A DNA stretch of 64,000 nucleotides from Candidatus Pantoea varia (GCF_900115075.1 NZ_FOVG01000001.1:2232001-2296000), one strand, 5' to 3'; shown: positions 17,234 to 24,840, numbered from the stretch's first letter. The notes: generated by a model not told the origin, from the letters alone. Made by a program: numbers and translations.

Positions 17234-18196
17234 ATGGATAATTTTCAGAAAGAGATCGATGAGAGAGCGAACCTCGCATTATCGAACAAGTTTGAGCTGC
17301 TGCTGTTTCGCTTAGGTTCTGATCAGCTGAAAGGCAAGTCTGAGCTGTTTGGCATTAACGTTTTCAAGCTGCGTGAAATTGTACCAATGCAGACCATCAC
17401 CAAAGCCGCGGGAATGAGTTCGCCGCTGCTGGGTATGGCCAGTATTCGCGGTCAGTTCATTCCGGTCATCGACCTGCCTGCTGTGGCAGGTTGTGTACCC
17501 GAAACCGGCCTTAACCTGCTGCTGGTCACCGAGTATGCCCGTAACACCCAGGCGTTTGCCGTGGAATCCGTGGATAACATCGTGCGTCTCGACTGGAGCC
17601 AGGTCCATACCGCTGAAGCCGGTATCGGCGGTCGCAACATTACCAGCATCGCCTGCCTGGACACCGATAAGCAGGGCAGCGAGTTGGCGATGGTGCTGGA
17701 CGTTGAGCAAATCCTGTATGACATCATTCCGTCGTCACGCGGCGTCGAGCCTGAAGCGGCCAAACCGCGCGCCTTCAACTACCGCCCGGGTGCGGTCGCG
17801 ATTGTGGCAGAAGATTCCAAAGTCGCGCGTCAGCTGCTGGAGCAGGGACTGAAGAGCATGGGCATTCCGGCGCTGATGTTTAACACCGGCCTTGATGCCT
17901 GGGAAAAAATTAAGCTGCTAAGCCAGGAAGTGCAGGCTTCAGGCGAGTCGATTCACGACAAAATTGCCCTGGTACTGACCGATCTGGAGATGCCCGAGAT
18001 GGATGGCTTTACGCTGACCCGCAACATCAAGCGTGACCCGATTCTGAAAACGCTGCCGGTCGTGATCCACTCCTCACTCTCTGGCAGCGCCAACGAAGAC
18101 CACGTGCGTAAAGTGGGTGCCGACGGCTATGTGGCGAAGTTTGAGCTGAATGAACTTTCAGACGTGATTTTCAACGTTCTCGAGACTGCCCGCTAA
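17234..18196 (+). CDS. cheV: Chemotaxis coupling/adaptation protein CheV
   Basis: A 320-residue cytoplasmic protein that fuses a CheW coupling domain (about 15-170) to a response-regulator receiver domain (about 185-318). The receiver has the acidic pocket (AEDS), the phospho-acceptor aspartate in LTDLEMPEMDG, and the conserved Ser/Thr and Lys near the end (VIHSSLSG, YVAKFE). CheV links chemoreceptors to CheA and tunes signalling. It is preceded by a sigma-28 promoter and followed by a small membrane protein and then a chemoreceptor, so it belongs to the flagellar regulon. E. coli K-12 lacks CheV; Salmonella has it. Confidence 0.93.
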   Translation: MDNFQKEIDERANLALSNKFELLLFRLGSDQLKGKSELFGINVFKLREIVPMQTITKAAGMSSPLLGMASIRGQFIPVIDLPAVAGCVPETGLNLLLVTEYARNTQAFAVESVDNIVRLDWSQVHTAEAGIGGRNITSIACLDTDKQGSELAMVLDVEQILYDIIPSSRGVEPEAAKPRAFNYRPGAVAIVAEDSKVARQLLEQGLKSMGIPALMFNTGLDAWEKIKLLSQEVQASGESIHDKIALVLTDLEMPEMDGFTLTRNIKRDPILKTLPVVIHSSLSGSANEDHVRKVGADGYVAKFELNELSDVIFNVLETAR

Positions 18197-18276
18197 GCGA
18201 ATGCGGGCCGCTAAGAATGCCCGCCGCGCTTTTAATTTTTAGACAGCGGAATCGCTGACCTGACCAGGAACCGACT

Positions 18277-18426
18277 ATGCACATTGAAACTTTACCTGTT
18301 ACGCCAGCACCTGCTACTCCTTCTCCTCAAAAGGTATTGCGTGGCCGTTTACGTCAGCTGGCCTGGATTAGCGCCGTCAGTTTAAGCGTCGCGTTCTGGG
18401 TAGGCCTCTACTTTTTAGTTTTCTGA
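18277..18426 (+). CDS. Putative 49-residue single-span membrane protein downstream of cheV
   Basis: Starts at ATG 18277 behind CAGGAACC. The protein has a proline-rich N-terminus (LPVTPAPATPSPQ), a basic patch (RGRLRQ) and a C-terminal hydrophobic span ending FWVGLYFLVF. It lies 80 bp after cheV and is closed by a strong terminator 24 bp after its stop codon, so it may be read from the cheV promoter. I do not recognise the family. Confidence 0.5.
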   Translation: MHIETLPVTPAPATPSPQKVLRGRLRQLAWISAVSLSVAFWVGLYFLVF

Positions 18427-18449
18427 ATCCATTCATGTTTGTCTGGATC

Positions 18450-18485
18450 GGGCTGTCAGCATCACTGCTGACAGCCCTTTTTTTT
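18450..18485 (+). terminator. Rho-independent terminator
   Basis: An 11-bp stem GGGCTGTCAGC/GCTGACAGCCC, 6-nt loop, followed by eight T. It ends the cheV/small-protein transcript. Confidence 0.92.
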
Positions 18486-18574
18486 GCCTGAATTTCGCCT
18501 CCGATCATTTGTTAACCCTTTCTGATGCTTTTCACTGATTATTTATTCACGCGCCGTTATTACTTAAAAATTAT

Positions 18575-18601
18575 TAAAGGTACAACTGCGTGTTCCGATA
18601 A
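18575..18601 (+). promoter_or_regulatory. Sigma-28 (FliA) promoter of the chemoreceptor gene
   Basis: TAAAGGTA, exactly 11 bp, then TCCGATAA; consensus is TAAAGTTT-N11-GCCGATAA. It lies about 126 bp upstream of the methyl-accepting protein start. Confidence 0.8.
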
Positions 18602-18727
18602 CTGTATGCGCGAGATCACCTTTTTGCCTGCGGCTGTGACCACAGACATCAGCAAGGCACTGCGCACAACAGCAGGGAACCTGAGCGTTGCTAACAAATT
18701 GATTAATAATAAAGCGGGGAAAATAAC

Positions 18728-20305
18728 ATGGTCAGTATCAAGAATATGAAGGTCGGAATGCGGCTCGCAGCAGCCTTCGGTATTATTGTGACGTTACTGA
18801 TAGTGATTGGCGTAACATCCATTACCAGAATTAACAGTATTAATACGGCGATCTCATCGATCGTTGACGATCGCTATGTGAAAGTACGACTGGCATTTGA
18901 TGTGCGCGATGGCGTCAACGATCAGATCAAATACCTGCGCGGCATGGTGATCGACACAAATCGTCCGGACATGAACGTGAAGCGTTATGGCCAGCTGGAT
19001 GAAGCCACGCAACGCACCAATCGCGCGATGAAAAAGATCGAAGACATTCAGGTTACGCCAGTAGGTAAGAAAAAGATCGCCGGTCTGCTGGATTCGTCAC
19101 AGGCATTTGAGAAAGTTAAGGCCGAACTGATTACCCTGATCAAAGCGGGCAACGTTGATGCCGCCAGCACTTATGTGCTGAAGTCGATGACGGCTACCCA
19201 GAATAAATTCCTGCAGGATGCCGTGGATTTTGCCAACTCTCAGGACGCACAGCTTCGCACTGAAGGTCAGGGGATTGTGGAAAATGGTCAGTCTGCCATC
19301 TCCATCACGCTGATATTCTCCGCATTGGCGATTCTGGCCTCTATCATGCTGGGCTACTTCCTGACCCGATCGATTGTCCGTCCGCTGGTTGCAGCCGTTA
19401 ATGTGGCTGAACGCGTTGCCGCAGGCGATCTGAGCACGCAGATGCAGGTGACTTCACGCGATGAAACCGGCGTCCTGATGCAGGCGCTGCAGCGCATGAA
19501 CGATAACCTGCTGTCGATCGTCACCGAAGTGCGTACCGGTTCCGACACCATCGCGGTTGCTTCTAATCAGATCTCCAGCGGTAACCTTGATCTCTCAACC
19601 CGCACAGAACAGCAGGCCAGTTCGCTGGAAGAGACCGCCTCTGCCATGGAGCAGATGACCTCGACCGTGAAACACAACGCCGATAACGCCCGTGAAGCTA
19701 ATCACCTGGTGTCGACTACCACCAGCGTGGCGCGTGAAGGTGGCGTGGTGATGGAGAAGGTTATTGAGAAGATGGAAGCAATCGCCCTCTCCTCTCGCAA
19801 AATTGTCGACATCATCAGCGTTATCGACTCCATCGCCTTCCAGACCAATATTCTGTCCCTCAACGCCGCGGTTGAAGCAGCCCGCGCCGGTGAACAGGGC
19901 CGTGGCTTTGCGGTAGTGGCGAGCGAAGTACGTAATCTGGCGCAGCGCTCAGCGTCAGCAGCCAAAGAAATTAAGGTTCTGATTGAAGATTCTGTCGCTA
20001 AAGTTGATGAAGGCAGCAAGCTGGTGACACATGCCGGTTCAACGATCGGTGAGGTGGTGAACAGCGTGCAGAGCGTGGCGAACATCATGAGCGAAATCAC
20101 CATTGCCAGCAGCGAACAGAGCAGTGGCATCAATGAAATCAATCAGGCGATTACCCAGATGGAAGCAGTAACGCAGCAGAACGCCGCACTGGTTCAGGAA
20201 GCATCAGCCGCCTCTCAGGCACTGCAGGATCAGGCAGAGCGTATGGCACATGCAATGAGCGTGTTTAATACCGGCAAGCTCTCACTGCAACCCGTACTGC
20301 GCTAA
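18728..20305 (+). CDS. Methyl-accepting chemotaxis protein with 4-helix-bundle sensor
   Basis: A 525-residue inner-membrane chemoreceptor. First span about 11-31, periplasmic four-helix-bundle (4HB_MCP/Tar-like) domain to about 190, second span about 191-213, HAMP domain about 214-266, then a long signalling coiled coil. The hairpin tip matches the highly conserved kinase-control region (IAFQTNILSLNAAVEAARAG, then GRGFAVVASEVRNLAQRSA). The C-terminus ends NTGKLSLQPVLR with no NWETF-type pentapeptide, so it is a low-abundance type that would rely on other receptors for CheR/CheB tethering. Ligand unknown. Sigma-28 promoter upstream. Confidence 0.93.
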   Translation: MVSIKNMKVGMRLAAAFGIIVTLLIVIGVTSITRINSINTAISSIVDDRYVKVRLAFDVRDGVNDQIKYLRGMVIDTNRPDMNVKRYGQLDEATQRTNRAMKKIEDIQVTPVGKKKIAGLLDSSQAFEKVKAELITLIKAGNVDAASTYVLKSMTATQNKFLQDAVDFANSQDAQLRTEGQGIVENGQSAISITLIFSALAILASIMLGYFLTRSIVRPLVAAVNVAERVAAGDLSTQMQVTSRDETGVLMQALQRMNDNLLSIVTEVRTGSDTIAVASNQISSGNLDLSTRTEQQASSLEETASAMEQMTSTVKHNADNAREANHLVSTTTSVAREGGVVMEKVIEKMEAIALSSRKIVDIISVIDSIAFQTNILSLNAAVEAARAGEQGRGFAVVASEVRNLAQRSASAAKEIKVLIEDSVAKVDEGSKLVTHAGSTIGEVVNSVQSVANIMSEITIASSEQSSGINEINQAITQMEAVTQQNAALVQEASAASQALQDQAERMAHAMSVFNTGKLSLQPVLR

Positions 20306-20317
20306 TCTCTTTCAATG

Positions 20318-20341
20318 GCCCGCTTCGGCGGGCTTTTTTTT
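20318..20341 (+). terminator. Rho-independent terminator of the chemoreceptor gene
   Basis: Stem GCCCGC/GCGGGC with a TTCG loop followed by eight T, 13 bp after the stop codon. Confidence 0.92.
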
Positions 20342-20460
20342 GCCTGATGCCAGACAGTGGATGGATTACAGGGTGCTCACAGTGGGAGTCATACAGGTGA
20401 AAGCAGAGGTAAACGGGCAGGATTAACGAGGAGGTTTGAGGTTTGAGCCTGGAAAACGCA

Positions 20461-20490
20461 AAAACAAAAAAGGCCGCCAGAGGCGACCTT
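20461..20490 (-). terminator. Rho-independent terminator of the csp-ymcF transcript
   Basis: On the minus strand a 9-bp stem (AAGGTCGCC/GGCGGCCTT, one G-T pair) is followed by TTTTGTTTTT. It lies about 45 bp beyond the stop codon of the YmcF-like gene, so both genes share it. Confidence 0.82.
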
Positions 20491-20535
20491 TCATTACAGT
20501 AAATGCAACAACGCTATAAAGCTCACTAGCCTTTA

Positions 20536-20700
20536 TCAGAGAGCGCGAGGCTGGCTCTGAATTGCAATCCTTGCCAGATTCACCTGAATCACAGCAGATT
20601 TGCAGAAAATGCATTTCGCTCCATGCGGGTTGGCTCTTGTAACATCAAAATGTGATGTACGAAACTGTGAGCCATTACAGTGAGGACATTTAAAAGTAAT
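20536..20700 (-). CDS. YmcF-like cold-shock small zinc-ribbon protein, apparent AUU start
   Basis: The frame directly behind the csp gene encodes a 54-residue protein with two CxxC pairs, KCPHC and KCIFC, separated by RTSHFDVTRANPHGA; this fits a small zinc ribbon. It has no ATG, GTG or TTG near its N-terminus. The best start is ATT at 20698-20700, seven bases behind AAGGA, giving MTFKCPHC. The csp stop codon lies only nine bases before it. E. coli carries similar small genes (ymcF, ynfQ) right behind cold-shock csp genes. Role unknown; cold induction is inferred from the shared leader. Confidence 0.72.
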   Translation of the reverse strand: MTFKCPHCNGSQFRTSHFDVTRANPHGAKCIFCKSAVIQVNLARIAIQSQPRAL

Positions 20701-20709
20701 TTTCAGTCC

Positions 20710-20922
20710 TTAGAGACCAACAACGTTCGCAGCAGCTGGGCCTTTGGCGCCATTTTCTACTGTGAATTCAACTTGCTGACCTTCATCTAATGAACGGAAA
20801 TCGGTGCCCTGGATTGCAGAGAAATGTACGAATACATCTTTGCTGCCGTCTGCAGGAGAAATGAAACCGAAGCCTTTCTCTGCGTTAAACCATTTAACGG
20901 TACCGCGAATTTTGTTAGACAT
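20710..20922 (-). CDS. CspA-family cold-shock protein
   Basis: A 70-residue single-stranded nucleic-acid chaperone with both RNP motifs: KGFGFI and VFVHF, preceded by VKWFNAEKG. It ends AAANVVGL, typical of the family. Length and sequence lie between CspA/CspB and CspE/CspC, so I give no letter. Its long cold-box leader is of the cold-inducible CspA type rather than the constitutive CspE/CspC type. Binds RNA to melt structures that block translation at low temperature. Confidence 0.93.
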   Translation of the reverse strand: MSNKIRGTVKWFNAEKGFGFISPADGSKDVFVHFSAIQGTDFRSLDEGQQVEFTVENGAKGPAAANVVGL

Positions 20923-21119
20923 GCTTAAATCCTTAATATATCGAGCCTTCCGGCATAATGGCCTGAGAACAGATTTTAATCAGAACGTAAGAGAAGACTC
21001 AAAAAGAAGGGATGTCTCGCGACAAACTTAGAGATGAGAACTGCTTTGGTTACTTACTTTGATAGTGTCTGTTAATCAAACCGACGATTCATTAGGCCAC
21101 AGTTCTCACAGTGACGCAA
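20923..21119 (-). promoter_or_regulatory. Promoter and long cold-box 5' leader of the csp gene
   Basis: Minus-strand promoter: -35 TTGCGT (21114-21119), 17-bp spacer, -10 CCTAAT (21091-21096). The transcript would begin near 21085, giving a leader of about 160 nt. At its 5' end is TTTGATTAACAGACA (21066-21080), matching the E. coli cspA cold box (TTTGACGTACAGACC-like). Nearer the start codon is CCATTATGCCGGAAGGC, similar to the conserved CCATATCGCCGAAAGGC of cspA. Known cspA leaders act as temperature-sensing mRNA switches. Confidence 0.78.
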
Positions 21120-21254
21120 CTCCTAATTCAAATTAATCACTATCAGCCTTTTGAAGAAGATAAAAGAAGAAGGCTGTGCCAGGGAGCCAGTCTGGTTCAA
21201 CCGTGTCCCATGGCTTGCTTACCGCCTGGAGAGAAGCGGAGATAACCTCCGATC

Positions 21255-21282
21255 AAAAAAGGGCGAGGCTGAAGCCTCGCCC
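21255..21282 (-). terminator. Rho-independent terminator behind the tailspike gene
   Basis: Inverted repeat GGGCGAGGCT/AGCCTCGCCC with a 2-nt centre; on the minus strand it is followed by six T. It lies 15 bp after the tailspike stop codon. Confidence 0.88.
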
Positions 21283-21297
21283 AAAACGTGCCGATCA

Positions 21298-23052
21298 TCA
21301 ATCGTAGTAAGGAACCTTGCGGTCCACGCCGTTGATATTGATCAGCACAAAGCCGGTCGGAGCGGTCTTATTGGTCGGCGTACCCGCAGCAGTTGCGAGC
21401 GTAACCACCCCTTTCTCGTTAGCACCGATACCCGCCAGTCCATTGTGCATGCCGAAACGTGCAGCGGGTTTGAGGTTGCTGATTTTGGTGATGTCATCAA
21501 CCACCGTCATATCCGACTGGAACAGCGAACAGGAACCGGTATCGAAGCGTGTCGGACCGGTGGTCTTCAGGTTGAACATGGTCTCGCCGCTGTTGGCTTT
21601 CAGCTTGACCCAGATTACGGCATAGGTGGTCCCTACCCGGCCATAACGAATGTCCAGCACGGAAGGCTGCCCCATGTGGTAAGCATCGGCCCAGACCGTC
21701 TCCAGTCGCTGCAGGTTGATCAGGGTTTTACCGGTGGCAGGCATATTTACCGGTGAACCGGCGGTGCCGGACGGCGTGGTGGCATCCGCTTTACCGATCA
21801 GCTCCATCACCCATTGCTGGTTAGGCGCAGGGAAATAGAGCTGCCCCAGCCGATACCAGTTATCGGTAGCGGTGTTGTTCACCACTTTATAGCCGCTGTA
21901 ATAGCCGGCACGCACCGAACCGGTCATGAACGTGCCGTAGTTCTCATCACGACGGTAGCCATATTCAAAGGTCGATAACCATTTGTTTCCGGCCACATCA
22001 TTGGTGATTTTCGCTCCCGCCTGCAGATTGATATGACGCATCACCACGCGGGCATTGTTGAGATTGAGCGGCGTCGCGCAATCTTCAATGTTGAGCGTTT
22101 CGATGTTCCAGCCACCGTCCGACAGGTCACCCGGGTTAGTCGTGTGCTCAATCCAGACGTTGCGCATGACCCCCTGTGTGACGCGCGGCATATAGAGCGT
22201 GGCATCACCGTAGCCCGACTGGAAGTTGGCATTACACAGTTCAATGGCGGTTGAGTGGTCCCAGTTCCCCTTCGGTGTGTTTGACCAGCCGACATCAAAC
22301 ACGCGTGAATAGGTACTGGAGCTGTAGATCTGATCGAATTTACTGTCGAGCGTATCCTGCAGCTTAAAGACGGTTCCGCCGGTACTTTGCGCCTTGAAGC
22401 AGAAGATGTTGACGATCTGACCTCCGACAATCGTATTTTCGAAGAACGGCTGAACGTTACTGCACTGTTCAGGCGTGACGGTGACTTTAAGAGTGGTGTC
22501 GACAGTCCCGGCGTTAGCCTGCCCGTGCCAGCAGATGCCCTTAATGACGATTTTGCGCGCATTAACCTTAAACACCGGATTAGCGCTTTTGTCAGAGATA
22601 ATGGTGGTGCGCGGTGACGATCCGAGTTCGATATCATCACCTGCCAGACCAAAAAACGGCAACTCTGTAGTGGTAAGATCGATGGGTGAAATCAGGAAGC
22701 GTCCACCCGGAAAACGCACCGGCATAGCTTTCGCATAGGTGTTGTAAGTCTGCGTCCATGCCAGCATCCGCTTAAAGGCATCAGTATCATCGGTGACGCC
22801 ATCCCCTTTCGCGCCAAAGTGCAGCACATTCACTTCAGCAGGATCGTTGATAGTACGCTTCCAGTAGAAGCCGTTGCCTATCGCTACCGTACCGCCATCA
22901 TCTTTCAGCGGTGTTGTGCTGAGGAAACCGACAAAGTTAGCGCCTCCACGAAAGCCCGAATCTTTGTCGTAATAGCGTTTAAGGATCGCAACTTCACCTG
23001 ATTTCGGTGGAACAGTGGTGCGCAGTTCAGCAAAAGAGTTAACTTCGATCAT
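21298..23052 (-). CDS. Phage tailspike / polysaccharide-depolymerase-like protein
   Basis: A 584-residue phage-type protein starting at ATG 23052 behind GAGGAGG. The N-terminal about 90 residues (SGFRGGANFVGFLSTTP, then NGFYWKR) look like a particle-attachment or neck domain. The tailspike hallmark FGAKGDGVTDDTDAF (about 97-111) opens a pectate-lyase-type right-handed beta-helix. The C-terminal part would be the trimerisation/receptor region. Such proteins cut capsule or exopolysaccharide; a stewartan/amylovoran-like or colanic-type polymer is a guess. It lies last in a block with Rz1, Rz, holin and endolysin genes, with no other virion genes nearby. Confidence 0.8.
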   Translation of the reverse strand: MIEVNSFAELRTTVPPKSGEVAILKRYYDKDSGFRGGANFVGFLSTTPLKDDGGTVAIGNGFYWKRTINDPAEVNVLHFGAKGDGVTDDTDAFKRMLAWTQTYNTYAKAMPVRFPGGRFLISPIDLTTTELPFFGLAGDDIELGSSPRTTIISDKSANPVFKVNARKIVIKGICWHGQANAGTVDTTLKVTVTPEQCSNVQPFFENTIVGGQIVNIFCFKAQSTGGTVFKLQDTLDSKFDQIYSSSTYSRVFDVGWSNTPKGNWDHSTAIELCNANFQSGYGDATLYMPRVTQGVMRNVWIEHTTNPGDLSDGGWNIETLNIEDCATPLNLNNARVVMRHINLQAGAKITNDVAGNKWLSTFEYGYRRDENYGTFMTGSVRAGYYSGYKVVNNTATDNWYRLGQLYFPAPNQQWVMELIGKADATTPSGTAGSPVNMPATGKTLINLQRLETVWADAYHMGQPSVLDIRYGRVGTTYAVIWVKLKANSGETMFNLKTTGPTRFDTGSCSLFQSDMTVVDDITKISNLKPAARFGMHNGLAGIGANEKGVVTLATAAGTPTNKTAPTGFVLININGVDRKVPYYD

Positions 23053-23098
23053 AGAATCCTCCTCAGGATCACAGAGATATCGCGCTGAAATCAGCGCA

Positions 23099-23335
23099 CT
23101 ACTTAGCCGCAGCCGGATGGCCGCAAAGGGAGTCCCACATGTCGTTGTGGGTGTTGATGGCGCGCACCGTACGAACGTCCATTTTTTGCGCGTCATCGCC
23201 GTAGGTATAAAGAGGGGAAAAAAGTACGCAGGCAGAGTCGGTGATTGCTACCGGCTCAGGGTTTGTTGTATTTCGACTGCTGCAGCTTGTCGCGAGCAGC
23301 AGTGTCATCAAGGCTATGGTTGTCGGTCGCCACAC
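23099..23335 (-). CDS. Rz1-like spanin lipoprotein (embedded out of frame in Rz)
   Basis: A 78-residue frame starting at GTG (23333-23335) behind GAGGAGGCTAACC, inside the Rz gene in another reading frame. It has a short signal (basic start, IALMTLLLATSC) with a lipobox-like cysteine, then a mature part extending beyond the end of Rz. The nested arrangement and lipoprotein signal are typical of outer-membrane spanins, which join Rz to fuse the membranes in the last step of phage lysis. The mature part is less proline-rich than lambda Rz1. Confidence 0.65.
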   Translation of the reverse strand: MWRPTTIALMTLLLATSCSSRNTTNPEPVAITDSACVLFSPLYTYGDDAQKMDVRTVRAINTHNDMWDSLCGHPAAAK

Positions 23336-23549
23336 GGTTAGCCTCCTCGCGGTTGTGTTGTTGCTGTTGCGCCACCGCGCTAACGCGGGACGCCTCCTGT
23401 TGCGCGTTATCGACGTCAGAACGCGCTTTTTGCTGCACCTGGCCGATTTTCTTGCCGCCAAAATAACTGGCGCCCAGCGCCGCCAGGACGCCAGCCAGTG
23501 CGGCCAGCCAGTGCCAGCTGCCGCCCAGTAAGGTGGTAATCAGAGTCAT
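23256..23549 (-). CDS. Rz-like inner-membrane spanin
   Basis: A 97-residue protein with one N-terminal span (HWLAALAGVLAALGASYFGG), then a charged coiled coil (KARSDVDNAQQEASRVSAV, QQQQHNREEANRVATDN). This is the Rz spanin design. Its ATG overlaps the holin stop codon by four bases, and Rz1 is nested in it. Shorter than lambda Rz (153). Confidence 0.7.
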   Translation of the reverse strand: MTLITTLLGGSWHWLAALAGVLAALGASYFGGKKIGQVQQKARSDVDNAQQEASRVSAVAQQQQHNREEANRVATDNHSLDDTAARDKLQQSKYNKP

Positions 23550-23893
23550 GGTTTCGCTCCTTCCGCCTGCTCCTTCGCGTTGAGCAGGTTTTTCTGTCGA
23601 ACAAACTGGGCAATCACCCCCATTGCCACCATGAACGCGCCCACCAGCCCGAGGTAGTTGTGCGGCAGAATCGATTTCACGTCCTCCGGCAGCACGGTCC
23701 AGGCATCAACGGCGGCAGACGGAAACGACTGCGCCCAGGCGCTGAGCATGGAACCCAGCGACGCGAGCCAGACAGACCAGGTTTTGAAGAGCAGGCGGGC
23801 ATGGGAGACAAACTGCAGGGTGGTAAAGCGCTGCAGCAGCAGCAGAATGATGATTGCCGTCAGCACGGCGACGAGAAACATGAGCCATCTCAT
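23546..23893 (-). CDS. Phage holin-like membrane protein
   Basis: A 115-residue protein with three hydrophobic segments: about 3-20 (LMFLVAVLTAIIILLLL), about 40-56 (WSVWLASLGSMLSAWA) and about 80-95 (YLGLVGAFMVAMGVIA), and a charged C-terminus. Location between endolysin and Rz, with four-base overlaps on both sides, supports a holin that forms lesions in the inner membrane to release endolysin. The exact holin family is not certain. Confidence 0.7.
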   Translation of the reverse strand: MRWLMFLVAVLTAIIILLLLQRFTTLQFVSHARLLFKTWSVWLASLGSMLSAWAQSFPSAAVDAWTVLPEDVKSILPHNYLGLVGAFMVAMGVIAQFVRQKNLLNAKEQAEGAKP

Positions 23894-24357
23894 AGCAGCC
23901 CCCTGTAAATCGCATAGGTTCCGGTGCGCATCATCTCCGCGTGACGACGGGCGCGGCCCGGCGTCTGACGCGCCCAGAGGCTATTCATCATCGCGTCAGC
24001 CGCATCACTAAACTGTTCAGCGGCGATAGCGGTAAGCATGTTTTTGAACTGCAGGACGCCATCGACGCCCAGCTGATAGGTCATGCTCAGCAACACATCG
24101 GTGCGGGCGTCGTTGCACTTTGTCAGCGCATTGCGCAGCAGGTCCCTGCTCTGCATCTCCTGAACTTTGTTCTCAAGAATGCACTGCTTCCAGACGTCAC
24201 CGACGCGCCGTGGCACGCGGAAGGTGTAATTACTCAGCGACGCCCCCTTTGGCCCGATGCGGATGCCACCCGCCACCGTGGGAAAGCCCAGCGTGTCGAG
24301 ATAGGGCGTATCCACATACCCCTCTTCAAAATTCAGTACTGCGATGATCTGGCTCAT
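23890..24357 (-). CDS. T4-type endolysin (lysozyme, GH24)
   Basis: A 155-residue muramidase. The catalytic triad spacing of T4 lysozyme (Glu, nine residues on Asp, six further Thr) is present in FEEGYVDTPYLDTLGFPTV. The downstream blocks NNALT-like (LLRNALTKCNDARTDVLLSM) and SLWARQTPGRARRHAEMMRTG fit the family. It has no signal-arrest anchor, so release would need the holin that follows. The sequence reminds me of lysozymes from Erwinia phages such as phiEa1h. First gene of the lysis block, behind GAGGAG. Confidence 0.85.
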   Translation of the reverse strand: MSQIIAVLNFEEGYVDTPYLDTLGFPTVAGGIRIGPKGASLSNYTFRVPRRVGDVWKQCILENKVQEMQSRDLLRNALTKCNDARTDVLLSMTYQLGVDGVLQFKNMLTAIAAEQFSDAADAMMNSLWARQTPGRARRHAEMMRTGTYAIYRGLL

Positions 24358-24539
24358 AACGACTCCTCAATGACGGGTTAAGGCAATTCAGCCTTGTGAA
24401 AAGAAATACATAACGCCTGCTGATCATTACCCTGTCCGGCGCAGCAGAAGGCCTTACTGACCCTGCAGCAAAACTGAACAGTAATTCAGCAGATTGCGCC
24501 CAGTGAGAGCTGGAGATAACGAAGAGTTAGCCGGAACGG
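24358..24539. other. Intergenic region upstream of the lysis genes
   Basis: About 180 bp between the endolysin start and the terminator of the basic-protein gene. It should hold the promoter of the lysis/tailspike operon. I found no convincing -35/-10 pair or phage-type promoter by eye. Confidence 0.4.
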
Positions 24540-24561
24540 AAAAAAACGCTTTCTTCGCGTT
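24540..24561 (-). terminator. Rho-independent terminator of the basic-protein gene
   Basis: On the minus strand a short stem AACGC/GCGTT is followed by five or more T, immediately after the stop codon at 24562-24564. Short stem, so moderate strength. Confidence 0.5.
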
Positions 24562-24840
24562 TCAGCTCACCGCGTAGAGGTGAACATGCGGAAGACAGCA
24601 ATTGTCGAAACTGGGTGTTTCCTGACTGGTAGCGCGGGGTGCAGTGATTGCGCGATCAACGCGCGGGGCGACCTGACGCTGGCAGATTTGCTCTGCACGT
24701 CTCAGGGTGGGTGTTTCAGTTGGGAAGTTCAGGGCCTGGTCGATACTTTGTTTCAGGCTGCTGAGAGGTTGGCGCCGCCGATGGCGACGTGTACGTGCGT
24801 TGCCCATAAAAACGCTTTTGCCATAGTGAATTATCGCCAT
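24562..24840 (-). CDS. Hypothetical basic protein in the phage island
   Basis: A 92-residue protein with a strong start: CAGGAGGAGTT before ATG 24840. The N-terminus is very basic (NARTRRHRRRQ), followed by a helical stretch (SSLKQSIDQALN) and a low-complexity C-terminus. No known family recognised; the basic patch could bind nucleic acid. The frame stays open upstream to 25023 but without a start signal. It lies between the repressor and the lysis genes, the position of late regulators or antiterminators in lambdoid phages; that role is only a suggestion. Confidence 0.5.
   Translation of the reverse strand: MAIIHYGKSVFMGNARTRRHRRRQPLSSLKQSIDQALNFPTETPTLRRAEQICQRQVAPRVDRAITAPRATSQETPSFDNCCLPHVHLYAVS

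Noticed and set aside
20423-20614. 63-codon minus-strand ATG frame behind the csp gene (MHFLQICCDSG...)
   Set aside because: Runs over the terminator in another frame than the conserved CxxC protein, which fits a family; this one does not.
21151-21756. 201-codon plus-strand frame across the tailspike 3' end
   Set aside because: Antisense to a well-supported phage gene, crosses its terminator and has no start signal.
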